From JAOAGA01 sp964540515 (lineage in GTDB: Bacteria > CALINM01), in the NCBI GenBank assembly GCA_964540515.1, contig CAZIMS010000006.1, positions 62,001 through 126,000 on the forward strand: a stretch of DNA of 64,000 bases. Direction: 5' to 3'. Position 1 is the stretch's first letter. Each line of letters begins with the position of its first letter. Shown here in pieces: positions 8,714 through 17,601 of the stretch. Position numbers and translations under genes: made by a program. The notes beneath the pieces are model-generated. The model saw nothing but the letters and a program-made list of their open reading frames with translations, had not been told where the DNA came from and ran no database searches.

Positions 8714-9479
8714 TGTTCATCTACCTTACAAATGGAGAAAAAAGTATTTTGAAAAACTTTTGCATTTACACCTTCAACCAGAATTTTATTTTGAAGGTAA
8801 AGACTTCCTTGACTTCGATCATGAAGAGTTGGAAAGATTATCTCAAAAACTCATAGAGAAAGGGCTTAAGCCTTCCATACACGCCCCTTTCTTAGACATA
8901 AATCTCTCGGCAAAAGATGAGGAAATAGCAAAGATTGTAATCTCAAGAATGCTTAAAACTCTTGATTATGCCAAGATACTTAAGGCTACTGGAATAATTA
9001 TACATCCTGGCTACGACCCCTATAGATATCTCGATGATGAGGAAAGCTGGCTAAAAAATATTATTAAGAACTTAGATCTAATTTTAAAAAAGGCTGAAGA
9101 ATACAAGATATATCTTGCCGTTGAGAATATCTTTGAGGGAACCTGTGAAAACCTTAAAAAACTTATTGAACACTTCTCATCTCCATATTTAGGTCATTGT
9201 TTTGATACGGGACACTTCAATATCTTCTCCCGTATATCACTAAAAACCTGGTTAGATGAGATGGGTAAATATTTTCTTGCCCTTCATATCCACGATAACT
9301 TTGGATTTAAGGATAATCATTTACCTGTTGGCAGGGGTACCTTCCCTTTCAGCTTTTTTATCAAAAACTTACCAGATAATAACCTTAAATGGATAACAAT
9401 GGAGATGCACGATGAAGAAGAGGTTGTAACATGTATGGCAAACTGGAATAATTTAAGAGAGTTAAGAGATAATGGTTAA
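8700..9479 (+). CDS. Sugar phosphate isomerase/epimerase-like TIM-barrel protein
   Basis: 259-residue AP-endonuclease-2/xylose-isomerase-like TIM barrel. Candidate metal ligands lie in IHPG (about 101-104), AVENIFEG, GHCFDTGHFN, LHIHDN and TMEMHDEEE, which match the conserved Glu/His/Asp positions of the superfamily. Substrate unknown. A GGAGG nine bases before ATG 8700 supports this start, which overlaps the channel gene by 14 bases. It is coupled to the radical SAM gene by an eight-base overlap, an arrangement that suggests a shared transcript more than a shared pathway. Confidence 0.85.
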   Translation: MEKLNVHLPYKWRKKYFEKLLHLHLQPEFYFEGKDFLDFDHEELERLSQKLIEKGLKPSIHAPFLDINLSAKDEEIAKIVISRMLKTLDYAKILKATGIIIHPGYDPYRYLDDEESWLKNIIKNLDLILKKAEEYKIYLAVENIFEGTCENLKKLIEHFSSPYLGHCFDTGHFNIFSRISLKTWLDEMGKYFLALHIHDNFGFKDNHLPVGRGTFPFSFFIKNLPDNNLKWITMEMHDEEEVVTCMANWNNLRELRDNG

Positions 9480-11895
9480 TCACCATGAGAAATTCAGAGA
9501 GAAAGTTTTAAAAAAATGTCAGAAACCAGCAAGATATATAGGAGCAGAATTAAATAAAACAACTAAAAGCTGGACAGATACAAAGGTTAAATGGGGACTT
9601 CTCTTTCCCGATCTCTATGAGATAGGCGCTTCAAATCTTGGTATAGGCATATTATACAGCATAATCAATAAAAATAACTTGTCCCTTTGCGAGAGATTTT
9701 TTTTTCCTGCAGAAGATGCAGCTAATATTATGAGCTCGGAAAAAATTCCTCCCCTTTCTCTTGAGAGTAAAAGGGCCCCTTCTGACTTTCACATATTAGG
9801 TATAACCCTTCCCTATGAGCTAACTATTACCAACATACTAAGTTTTTTAGAACTATCAAACATTAATCTCTATTCTCGAGAAAGAAAAGGACTTCCTATA
9901 ATTATAGGTGGTGGGGCTTTAGCTTTTAATCCATTACCCCTTAAGGATTTTTTTGATCTATTCGTCATAGGAGATGGAGAAGAAATAGTTGATATTATCA
10001 CTGAATCACTAATTGATAGCGATTTTGATAGAGAAAAATTTCTAATGGCTCTTAGCAAAATAGAAGGCATTTATGTCCCTTCCATTCATAATACTCAGAA
10101 AGATAGGATAAAAAAGTTAATAGTTAAAGATCTAAATAACTTTATTCCCTCAGCAAACTTAGTGCCTATAGTAGATACCACTTTCAGCAGGTATTCTATA
10201 GAGATAGCAAGAGGCTGTTTAAGAGGTTGTAGATTTTGTTTTGCTGGGTATACACAAAGACCTTACAGAGAAAGAGAATGTCAGTCACTCTATAATTTTT
10301 TTTTAGAAGGTCTTCAAAAAACAGGTTTTGATGAGTTCTCACCTTCATCTTTGAGCACTTCTGATTATTCCTCTTTCCATGAGCTTTTTAAATGTCTCTA
10401 CCATCTAAGCATAGATAAGAAGGCTTCCATCTCCTTTCCCTCCTTAAGAGTAGGTAGCATCAAAGTTGATGTGACAGAAAAGATTAAAGAAATTAGAAAA
10501 ACTGGCCTAACTATAGCCCCAGAAAGCTTCCCATCAATGCAGAAAAAAATCAATAAAAATATAGATTTTTCAAAACTTGAGGAGGATATAAAAGTTGCAT
10601 TGGAAGAAGGATGGCTTAATATTAAACTTTATTTTATGATTGGTCTTCCTGATGAGGATATAAGAGAGGCCTATGAGTTAAAAAAGTTTTTAAAAAATAT
10701 AATTTATTCATCAAAAAACAACCGAGCCAATATTACACTATCTTTTTCTACCTTTGTCCCCAAACCACACACACCTCTTCAATGGGAGAGGATGAACTCT
10801 CTCTCAGAGATATTAGAAAAGCAAAAAATTTTAAAAGACCTTTTCTTTAAAGATAAAAAAATCTATCTAAAACTACACAATCCCTATATGAGTATATTAG
10901 AGGGCATCATATCAAGAGGAGATGAGAAGCTCTGTAAAGTTATACCAGAAGCTTACAAAAATGGTGCCATACTGGATGCTTGGGATGAGAAATTTAATTT
11001 CTCTTACTGGCAGAATGCCTTTGCAAAATCTCACATTGATTACGAGGATTATCTTAAAGAAAAATCTTTAACAGACGCCCTTCCATGGGATTTTATTGAT
11101 ACCTACTTAACAAAAGAGTTTCTATTAAAAGAAAGAGAAGGCTTTAAGAATGGTGTTATTACAAAAGACTGTAGAGTATCAAGCTGTAACAACTGTGGTG
11201 TCTGCGACTTTAAAGAAGTTAAAAACATATTAACAGAGAAAAAAGAGATAGCTATAAGAACAACTGAGAGAAACATCTATGAACCTAAAAAATATCTTAT
11301 AATCTATAGTAAAGTAAATGATGGAATTTTTCTTGGCAACCTTGATATCTTAAGGTTCTGGCATAGATTATTGAGGTTAGCTGGCTTTAATTTAGCCTAT
11401 AGTAAAGGGTTCAATCCACAACCTAAGATAGACACTGGTTGGGCACTACCACTGGGCATAGAAAGTTATTGTGAAGTTATAAAAGTTGAGACAGAAAGTC
11501 CAATAGACAATAAAAATATTGAAACACTGAGACTAAAGACCATAGAGGGCATAAATATCAATGAAGTTATAGAAACAAGCGCTGCAGATGCTCTTGATAC
11601 TTTATCTTGTTTCTCCCAATTTTATTGTAAGAAACCCTATCTTTTTGACAGAAGAGATAAAATTATGGTAAAAAGAAAGGAGGTAGAAAAATTTTTTTCA
11701 GTAAACGAGTTTATTTCTGATTTAGAAGCAAAAAGAGATTCTTTTAGGTTTACCTTAAAAGTCATAGCAGGTGGCTTAAAACCGTTGGAATATATCTCTG
11801 TGGTTGCAGGAGAAGACGTAACAAACTTTGATTTAATTAAAGAAAAAGTCTATTTAAAGGAGATTGGCTGGATTGGCAAGAGAGTTGATGATTAA
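9472..11895 (+). CDS. B12-binding-like radical SAM protein fused to DUF2344
   Basis: 807-residue two-part protein. Residues 1-230 form a B12-binding-like domain (IIIGGGALAFNPLPL, FVIGDGEE) and the radical SAM cluster motif is C249-X3-C253-X2-C256 in GCLRGCRFCFAGY. A cysteine-rich linker (CRVSSCNNCGVCDF) precedes a C-terminal DUF2344/TIGR03936-type domain from about residue 607 (YSKGFNPQPKIDTGWALPLG). In many bacteria this fusion sits next to RNase G and ribosomal L21/L27 genes; here rng follows and overlaps it. The reaction is not established to my knowledge; RNA or ribosome modification is a guess from context. Confidence 0.9.
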   Translation: MVNHHEKFREKVLKKCQKPARYIGAELNKTTKSWTDTKVKWGLLFPDLYEIGASNLGIGILYSIINKNNLSLCERFFFPAEDAANIMSSEKIPPLSLESKRAPSDFHILGITLPYELTITNILSFLELSNINLYSRERKGLPIIIGGGALAFNPLPLKDFFDLFVIGDGEEIVDIITESLIDSDFDREKFLMALSKIEGIYVPSIHNTQKDRIKKLIVKDLNNFIPSANLVPIVDTTFSRYSIEIARGCLRGCRFCFAGYTQRPYRERECQSLYNFFLEGLQKTGFDEFSPSSLSTSDYSSFHELFKCLYHLSIDKKASISFPSLRVGSIKVDVTEKIKEIRKTGLTIAPESFPSMQKKINKNIDFSKLEEDIKVALEEGWLNIKLYFMIGLPDEDIREAYELKKFLKNIIYSSKNNRANITLSFSTFVPKPHTPLQWERMNSLSEILEKQKILKDLFFKDKKIYLKLHNPYMSILEGIISRGDEKLCKVIPEAYKNGAILDAWDEKFNFSYWQNAFAKSHIDYEDYLKEKSLTDALPWDFIDTYLTKEFLLKEREGFKNGVITKDCRVSSCNNCGVCDFKEVKNILTEKKEIAIRTTERNIYEPKKYLIIYSKVNDGIFLGNLDILRFWHRLLRLAGFNLAYSKGFNPQPKIDTGWALPLGIESYCEVIKVETESPIDNKNIETLRLKTIEGININEVIETSAADALDTLSCFSQFYCKKPYLFDRRDKIMVKRKEVEKFFSVNEFISDLEAKRDSFRFTLKVIAGGLKPLEYISVVAGEDVTNFDLIKEKVYLKEIGWIGKRVDD

Positions 11896-13384
11896 CGTAA
11901 CACCCTTCGAGACAAGGGCTGTTTTGCTCGATAATAGAACACCTATAGAGATCTTTATAGAAAGGGGTAACACTAAAGAAAATATAGGGAATATATACAA
12001 AGGCAAAGTTTTAAGAATACTTCCTGGTATGCAATCCGCCTTTATTGATATTGGCGTTGAAAAGGCAGCCTTCTTATACGTAAAAGATTTAGAGCCCTAT
12101 TCAATTACTGATGAAGACCCCTTTGAGCTTGCTATGGAATCTGAAGAAGAGGATAGGGATTTCAAAGAGGCCTTTCACATCCAATCAGTGAAGATTCAAG
12201 ATTTAATAAAAGAAGGGCAAGAAATACTTGTTCAAACAGAAAAGTGTCCTGTAGGCACAAAAGGGGCAAGGGTGACCACTAATATTGCCTTACCTGGAAG
12301 ATATTTGGTACTTTTACCTTTTTCTGACCACATAGGTATCTCTCACAAAATTCAAGATGAAAAAGAAAAGGAGCGCCTTAAATTTATCGTAGAGGGTCTT
12401 AGAACCACACCTAATGGCTATATAGTAAGAACAGCAGCAGAAGGAAAGTCTGATATAGAGCTAAAAAGGGATATGAACTATTTATTAAGACTCTGGGAGC
12501 ATATTAAAGAAAAAAGGTCTAAAAACATTGCTCCCTCAATTATTTATCAAGAGCTTGAGTTGCCCTTTAGACTTGTAAGGGACTTACCATCTGAAGAGAT
12601 AGGAAAAATTGTAATTGATAATAAAGAGGTCTTTGAAAAATTAAAAAATTACATTCAGGAGTTTTGGCCAGAGGAGTCTATACAGGTAGAGTTATACACC
12701 GATGATACCCCTTTATTCGAAAAGTATGGTATCGAGTTAGAAATAAACAAAGCTTTAGAGAGGTATATATGGTTAAAATCAGGTGGATATATAGTTATAG
12801 ATGAGACAGAGGCATTAACAATAATTGATGTTAATACAGGTAGGTATATAGGTAAAGATAACTTAGAAACAACTATACTTCAGACAAATTTAGAGGCCGC
12901 CAAAGAAATACCCTATCAGCTAAGATTAAGAAATATCGGTGGCATTATAATTATAGATTTCATTGATATGAAGGACACAAAAAATAAAGATAAGGTCTTT
13001 AAACTACTTGAATCAGAATGTGCAAGAGATAGAACTAAAATTTTCTTGAACCCTATGTCAGATCTGGGGCTTGTGGAGTTGACAAGAAAAAGATTAAGAA
13101 ACAGTTTATCAAAGATACTTGGTGAGACCTGTCCTTTCTGCGAAGGTAAGGGTTTTGTCTTGTCTAAAAAAACAATCTGTTTATCAATTTACAGAGAACT
13201 ACTCAAGGCAATCCCTAAAGCTACTACCCAGAAAATTCTTGTGAGAGTTGGAAGAGAGATTGGAGATCTACTCTTTGGTGAAGAAAAAAAGATTATAGAT
13301 GCCATAAAAGTAAACACAAAAAAAGATATCCTTATAGAAATTTCTAAAGAGCTTCCATGGCATAACTATCAGATTATTTATTGA
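11873..13384 (+). CDS. rng: Ribonuclease G/E family endoribonuclease
   Basis: Single-strand-specific endoribonuclease of rRNA and mRNA processing. An S1 domain covers about 35-130 (NIYKGKVLRILPGMQSAFID), the catalytic Mg-binding aspartates sit in TIIDVNTG and IIIDFIDMKD, and the zinc-link CPFCEGKG follows. At about 500 residues it is RNase G length, lacking the RNase E scaffold. I chose TTG 11873: AAAGGAG at 11856-11862 lies 10 bases upstream, and the product MARELMINVTPFETR aligns with the RNase G N-terminus. TTG 11864 is too close to that site; ATG 11888 is 25 bases away. It overlaps the radical SAM gene by 23 bases. Confidence 0.92.
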   Translation: MARELMINVTPFETRAVLLDNRTPIEIFIERGNTKENIGNIYKGKVLRILPGMQSAFIDIGVEKAAFLYVKDLEPYSITDEDPFELAMESEEEDRDFKEAFHIQSVKIQDLIKEGQEILVQTEKCPVGTKGARVTTNIALPGRYLVLLPFSDHIGISHKIQDEKEKERLKFIVEGLRTTPNGYIVRTAAEGKSDIELKRDMNYLLRLWEHIKEKRSKNIAPSIIYQELELPFRLVRDLPSEEIGKIVIDNKEVFEKLKNYIQEFWPEESIQVELYTDDTPLFEKYGIELEINKALERYIWLKSGGYIVIDETEALTIIDVNTGRYIGKDNLETTILQTNLEAAKEIPYQLRLRNIGGIIIIDFIDMKDTKNKDKVFKLLESECARDRTKIFLNPMSDLGLVELTRKRLRNSLSKILGETCPFCEGKGFVLSKKTICLSIYRELLKAIPKATTQKILVRVGREIGDLLFGEEKKIIDAIKVNTKKDILIEISKELPWHNYQIIY

Positions 13385-13397
13385 GCTCAAGAGATGA

Positions 13398-13446
13398 TTA
13401 GGTGTAAGGCAGAGGCTATATCTAATAATGCTTACCTTACACCTAA
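13398..13446. terminator. Inverted repeat between convergent rng and cytochrome genes
   Basis: Perfect 12-base arms TTAGGTGTAAGG (13398-13409) and CCTTACACCTAA (13435-13446), with a 25-base loop. It lies between convergent stop codons, the expected place for a bidirectional terminator. Neither strand has a good U-tract after the stem, so a 3'-end stabilising hairpin is also possible. Confidence 0.5.
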
Positions 13447-13457
13447 ATTAAAAATTA

Positions 13458-14876
13458 CTATTTGGAAAACCTACCACCGATTTTCATAGGATCATCTTTA
13501 TAACCCAAGGCTTTAAAATCAATTCTACCCTTCTCAGAGTGGCAATCATTACACTTTAGAGCCTTTTCTTTAGGTGATACACCGTGAAATATTCCCATGT
13601 ACCTTTCTGTGTTAACAAATTCATATCTATTAATATCTTTTCCGTAGGCTCTCTTAGCCCCTTCTTTTATTGCCTTATCTAAATTCCCCTCAAGAAATGC
13701 TATATCAGTTGCAATTGGTATAAGTTTTTTTGTCTCTGCATCGAAAGGCAGTTTCGACTTATGAAGTTTAAAGGCATATATCTTTGAGTTTGGGTCTTTC
13801 AAGCTGCCTATTGGGCCTGCCATCGTTAATAGGCCTTGTATATTTTTAATAGGTTTTTCAGGATCATGTAAAAAAGATTTGCCGTTCCACCATGTGTATA
13901 CAGGAGTCACATTCTTTTGAAACTTCATCTCTGGCTCATACTTATCTGCCTCTTTTAAATACTCAAGATGTTTCCAACTTCTTTCCATATCTGTCTTCTC
14001 ATTTTTAGCAAACTCAGGTATATGACATACGGTACAATCAACTGTTTGGGCGTGTTTATTAAGCAACTCTTTGCTATGAGGTTTATCTCCATGACAGTCA
14101 GCTGTATCACAGGTAGGTCTAAAGGATTTATTATCAGTACCAGCTAAATCTACACCTCTTCCTGATATTCTATGATTCTCTGTTTTATGGCAGTCAATAC
14201 AATTCAATCCACTTCCTAAATGAACATCCAAATCTTTATCTGCCTTAATCATTGCTGCTTCAATATCGCCCCTCTTGAAGTTAAAACCACCTCCTGCACC
14301 AGCATGACATCTCAAGCACATACCTTTTTTAGGTTTTTGAACATTTTGCGCTCTAACCAGTAAAACATCTTTATCATCAGCAGGCACCCATTTTAGATTA
14401 CCCTTATCGTTCACAACCTTTCTGTTATATCCTGGGGCATGACAGATAAGACAGTCTATATTTTCTAACTGTTCCTGAGACATCCTTTCTGAAGGCATAA
14501 GCCCTAATCCTGCATGGCACTTAGAACAACCGTTTGTGACAGTCTTGCCTCCCTTGTTTTTAATGTCAAATATCCAGCTTATGCTTGGACCTGTACAGAA
14601 ATCATTTATAACATTTATCTTTCCTAACTTCTTTCCGTCAGCACCTATAATATCTGGTGTATCAGACTTCCATTGATAATGGGTGCTATGAAAAACATCT
14701 TTTGCTTCTTTTTCATGGCATTTAAGACAGGTCTTTGTGCCTTCAAAATTTTTTACATAGCCTTCATGGGGGTTCTCTCCAACATCTTTATATACACCTT
14801 CTCCTGTTCTCTGAGAATAAACGATATTAACAGACATAAATAAGATTAATAAAACAAAAACACCATACTTCTTCAT
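13458..14876 (-). CDS. Octaheme c-type cytochrome, tetrathionate reductase (OTR)-like
   Basis: 472-residue exported multiheme cytochrome with a signal peptide (cleavage near residue 21, VYSQ). Seven CXXCH motifs are at 50, 117, 142, 187, 226, 281 and 442, and an eighth heme site is CX4CH (CDTADCH, 256-262). Eight hemes, the GKINVINDFC segment after heme 1 and overall length fit the octaheme tetrathionate reductase family, whose members reduce tetrathionate, nitrite or hydroxylamine in vitro. The physiological substrate here is not known. Downstream of the porin gene but separated from it by a terminator-like hairpin. Confidence 0.85.
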   Translation of the reverse strand: MKKYGVFVLLILFMSVNIVYSQRTGEGVYKDVGENPHEGYVKNFEGTKTCLKCHEKEAKDVFHSTHYQWKSDTPDIIGADGKKLGKINVINDFCTGPSISWIFDIKNKGGKTVTNGCSKCHAGLGLMPSERMSQEQLENIDCLICHAPGYNRKVVNDKGNLKWVPADDKDVLLVRAQNVQKPKKGMCLRCHAGAGGGFNFKRGDIEAAMIKADKDLDVHLGSGLNCIDCHKTENHRISGRGVDLAGTDNKSFRPTCDTADCHGDKPHSKELLNKHAQTVDCTVCHIPEFAKNEKTDMERSWKHLEYLKEADKYEPEMKFQKNVTPVYTWWNGKSFLHDPEKPIKNIQGLLTMAGPIGSLKDPNSKIYAFKLHKSKLPFDAETKKLIPIATDIAFLEGNLDKAIKEGAKRAYGKDINRYEFVNTERYMGIFHGVSPKEKALKCNDCHSEKGRIDFKALGYKDDPMKIGGRFSK

Positions 14877-14929
14877 TTAAATTCCTCCTTTACTGTTAAG
14901 AACATATCTAAATTTTAAACATAAATTTT

Positions 14930-14969
14930 AAAAAACTGGCTAAGGCTGGGCCTTAAAAAGCCCAACCCT
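14930..14969 (-). terminator. Rho-independent-type terminator after the porin gene
   Basis: On the minus strand AGGGTTGGGC (14960-14969) pairs with GCCCAGCCTT (14942-14951) over ten positions, two of them G-T pairs, with an eight-base loop. A run of six T follows about six bases later (14930-14935). It sits 16 bases after the porin stop and would reduce read-through into the octaheme cytochrome. Confidence 0.6.
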
Positions 14970-14985
14970 CGCCACATATTAATAC

Positions 14986-16845
14986 TTAGAATCTATAAGT
15001 CGCCGAGAGATAATATACATTAACCTTATCTACCACCGGCATTAAGCTATCTAAAGCACTTACATCAGAAATCTTCTTCGGTGCACCAAGAGGGCTACCG
15101 CTATTTGTATAATCATAGTTGTAAAACTGGGCTCCCAATGTTAAGAAGAGGTTTTTACTAATTAAAGGTTGAATATAATAGATTTCATATACATCTCCTC
15201 TTACAGCTATCTTTGATGCTACTACATTATCTTCAGCACCTGTAAAGTTAAGCCAGTATTTGGAACCATGATTGTACTCTAATCCCAGCTGCCCCTTAGT
15301 GACTTTGATAGGTGCTTTTATACCTGCCCATATAGAATAACCATTTCTTGACTTTTGCTCACCATTATCATTAAGAAGGGCATCTTGACCCATAAACTGC
15401 ATCATTGGGTTCATTGACCTACCATCTGGGTTTGTATGACTAAGTGCCAATGAGATAAAGTAGCTTAAATCTTTAACCTTTGCCTGATAAAGAAAATTAA
15501 TCATATCCATAGAACCAATATTAGCAGTAGGTTGCATACGGGAAACATAACCACCCCAGTTAGGGTTAAGATAATATTCATCATAATTACCATCACCATT
15601 AATATCTAAGGCATTAATAGTAAAAGGCATTACTACTGTACCAGTAAAACCGTCTGTGATATCAAAGGCATGAGCATAGTTGATAATAGCCTTTCTCTTC
15701 TTATCATCATATAGTTTTGCAATAAAACCAAACATATTAACGTCTTTCACATTACTCTGAGAAGACAATGAATAGGAGTTACCAACACCTGACTCAAAAC
15801 CAACGCCATAGCAGAGCTTAAATGAGGCACCAGGGATTTTGGTTAGTTCTTCAAGCTCAAACCCCCATGAAGCACCATCAAACTGCCAGTTTATAATCTG
15901 GGCAAGTGGAGAACCACCAACCTCAGAATTTGCCTTAAGCTCAAGAGGTGGACCATCTGTTGCAGGTCTTCTTCCAAAGGAAAGATGCCAATCAACCTTG
16001 CCCCATCTGTTCTTATAAACAAAATATGCTCTTTCTACCTTAAGTAAATCATCAGTTGGTACGGAAGCATCGTTTCCATCCATATTCATAGTGTTCATAT
16101 TACCGTTATAAAACTTAACACCTGAAGAATCTGCCCAGGTCTTGTACATAGCGAGCCTACCTGAAAAAGATAAATTATCAGAAACCTTTGAATCTAAGTT
16201 AACCCTGAGCCTATTTGTAAACATAATGTCGTTGTTAGAATTATATTTTTGTGGTGCAATAGTCTTAAACATACCTTGATATTTTGCTAAATCTGACGGA
16301 CCAAAATTATTTGAGAAATGAGGACTTCCAAGGGAGTTATTTCCAAGCACTGGCAAATCAATAGCTAGATCGAAAGTATTGTTGCTGTTCATATCTAAGA
16401 AGGCTAAGGCATCAACAAATCCTAATGAAACCATTGCTGAAAACATTGGTTGTAATGTAGATCCATATTTTTGCAAGAACAAAGGATTAAAGGTATATCC
16501 AGAAGAAGTAGGTGGTAATGGGTTGCCTCCTATTTTTTTACCATCCACTGCAAGTCTATCAAAAGCCCACAACTGCATCATCCCACTTGCCCATTCAGGG
16601 AGCCCCCTAAGATCCTTATAGTGGGCTGATACTGCCTGTGTTCTAAAGTCAATCCCTAAACTTACCTTATCTGTCGCAGTGTGTCTCTCAGTAGCAGATA
16701 CTCTATCTTCTATTTCTGCCAGTTCTGATTTTAGTTCTTTAATCTGCTTTATTAAATCTTCTACTTTTGGCTGTTCCTGAGCAAAACTTTTGCCTGTAAT
16801 GGCAACAAAAATTACCACCATCAATACAATCATCGTTTTTTTCAT
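14986..16845 (-). CDS. Outer-membrane beta-barrel protein, DUF3373-like porin
   Basis: 619 residues with a signal peptide (MKKTMIVLMVVIFVAITG, cleavage near SFAQ), a short coiled coil at about 28-55 (IKQIKELKSELAEIEDRV) and then alternating polar/aromatic strands ending in a terminal phenylalanine (YLSATYRF), the usual signal for beta-barrel assembly. The N-terminal coiled coil plus large barrel resembles DUF3373 proteins, which tend to lie beside multiheme cytochromes. Its placement between two cytochrome genes suggests a role in substrate passage or in holding an electron-transfer complex, but this is inference. Confidence 0.75.
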   Translation of the reverse strand: MKKTMIVLMVVIFVAITGKSFAQEQPKVEDLIKQIKELKSELAEIEDRVSATERHTATDKVSLGIDFRTQAVSAHYKDLRGLPEWASGMMQLWAFDRLAVDGKKIGGNPLPPTSSGYTFNPLFLQKYGSTLQPMFSAMVSLGFVDALAFLDMNSNNTFDLAIDLPVLGNNSLGSPHFSNNFGPSDLAKYQGMFKTIAPQKYNSNNDIMFTNRLRVNLDSKVSDNLSFSGRLAMYKTWADSSGVKFYNGNMNTMNMDGNDASVPTDDLLKVERAYFVYKNRWGKVDWHLSFGRRPATDGPPLELKANSEVGGSPLAQIINWQFDGASWGFELEELTKIPGASFKLCYGVGFESGVGNSYSLSSQSNVKDVNMFGFIAKLYDDKKRKAIINYAHAFDITDGFTGTVVMPFTINALDINGDGNYDEYYLNPNWGGYVSRMQPTANIGSMDMINFLYQAKVKDLSYFISLALSHTNPDGRSMNPMMQFMGQDALLNDNGEQKSRNGYSIWAGIKAPIKVTKGQLGLEYNHGSKYWLNFTGAEDNVVASKIAVRGDVYEIYYIQPLISKNLFLTLGAQFYNYDYTNSGSPLGAPKKISDVSALDSLMPVVDKVNVYYLSATYRF

Positions 16846-16974
16846 TTTCTACCTCCAAATTTTAAGCTTCCTGTAAACCATTTTTAATGATTGACTACAA
16901 CCTTGCTGCTAAATTCTTAACATAGCGAGATATATATAAATCACTAAAATCATTTCTTATACTACAAAGTAGAA

Positions 16975-17307
16975 TTAATCACATGTCTGTGGTTGCTCAG
17001 CATCAAGAGCACCTTCAATAATAAACTTATAGAGATGTTCAAAGTCATCCTTGTTAATCTTGTTAAATGCTTCATTACCTGTATGTTTCTCTTTAAGTCT
17101 AGCCATGTCATTATCAAAAAGTCTCTTCCACTGAGCTATTGTCCTATTCATCGGTGTAATTTTCTTTGCATTAGTACCGTCATGACAACTCCTACAAACT
17201 TCTTTGTAAATCTGTTTTCCCTTGTTAGCATCACCCTTTTTTGGATCGACAGCTTGAGAAATACTAAAAAGAGACAAAACTAATAAAAAAGTTAAAAGTT
17301 TTTTCAT
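16975..17307 (-). CDS. Small monoheme cytochrome c (class I-like)
   Basis: 110-residue periplasmic cytochrome: signal peptide to about residue 19 (SISQA), one heme motif CRSCH at 38-42 and a candidate distal methionine M53 in ITPMNR. Such small cytochromes carry electrons between membrane quinol oxidoreductases and terminal reductases, so it is a plausible electron donor to the octaheme protein 2 kb downstream. A strong ribosome site (AAGGAGG) precedes the ATG. It is transcribed away from the CXXC/polyferredoxin cassette. Confidence 0.88.
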   Translation of the reverse strand: MKKLLTFLLVLSLFSISQAVDPKKGDANKGKQIYKEVCRSCHDGTNAKKITPMNRTIAQWKRLFDNDMARLKEKHTGNEAFNKINKDDFEHLYKFIIEGALDAEQPQTCD

Positions 17308-17421
17308 AAAAACACCTCCTTATTAAATTTTTTATATATCTATATCAATTTAAATGCCAGCTCTAAAAAAATAATAAACAACTGATATAAAACAAATTTT
17401 TTATATAAAATTTTTCTAATC

Positions 17422-17454
17422 TTATGTTTCTAATTTGTTTATCCTGAAACATAA
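17422..17454. repeat. Inverted repeat TTATGTTTC/GAAACATAA in divergent promoter region
   Basis: Perfect nine-base arms at 17422-17430 and 17446-17454, separated by 15 bases, in the 294-base space between the divergent monoheme cytochrome and CXXC peptide genes. The hexamer TGTTTC/GAAACA recurs in the dyad at 17533-17546. Candidate regulator site for the cytochrome side. Confidence 0.5.
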
Positions 17455-17532
17455 AATTAATTTTATTTATTAACTTTTTGTATTTATTGACTTATATACA
17501 AATAACCTAAATGTAGCGTTTAATTAATAAAT

Positions 17533-17546
17533 GAAACATTTGTTTC
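17533..17546. promoter_or_regulatory. FNR-architecture dyad GAAAC-N4-GTTTC
   Basis: GAAAC-ATTT-GTTTC has five-base arms around a four-base centre, the spacing used by Crp/Fnr-family sites, although the arm sequence is not the FNR TTGAT. Its centre (17539.5) is about 61 bases before the transcription start predicted from the -10 box at 17589-17594, the class I activator position. Confidence 0.45.
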
Positions 17547-17566
17547 TTCAGTTAAAGAAAATTAAA

Positions 17567-17594
17567 TTGAAAAATAGACACATTGAAATATAAT
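17567..17594 (+). promoter_or_regulatory. Sigma70-like promoter of the CXXC peptide/polyferredoxin/TlpA operon
   Basis: TTGAAA (17567-17572), 16-base spacer, TATAAT (17589-17594). The ATG at 17602 is eight bases after the -10 box, so the message probably starts at or very near the start codon. No Shine-Dalgarno sequence is present. Confidence 0.6.
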
Positions 17595-17601
17595 TTAGTT
17601 A

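Noticed and set aside
17341..17360. Sigma54-like TGGCAT-N5-TTGAT on the minus strand upstream of the monoheme cytochrome
   Set aside because: The -12 element has GA in place of the near-invariant GC, and chance matches are common in AT-rich DNA.
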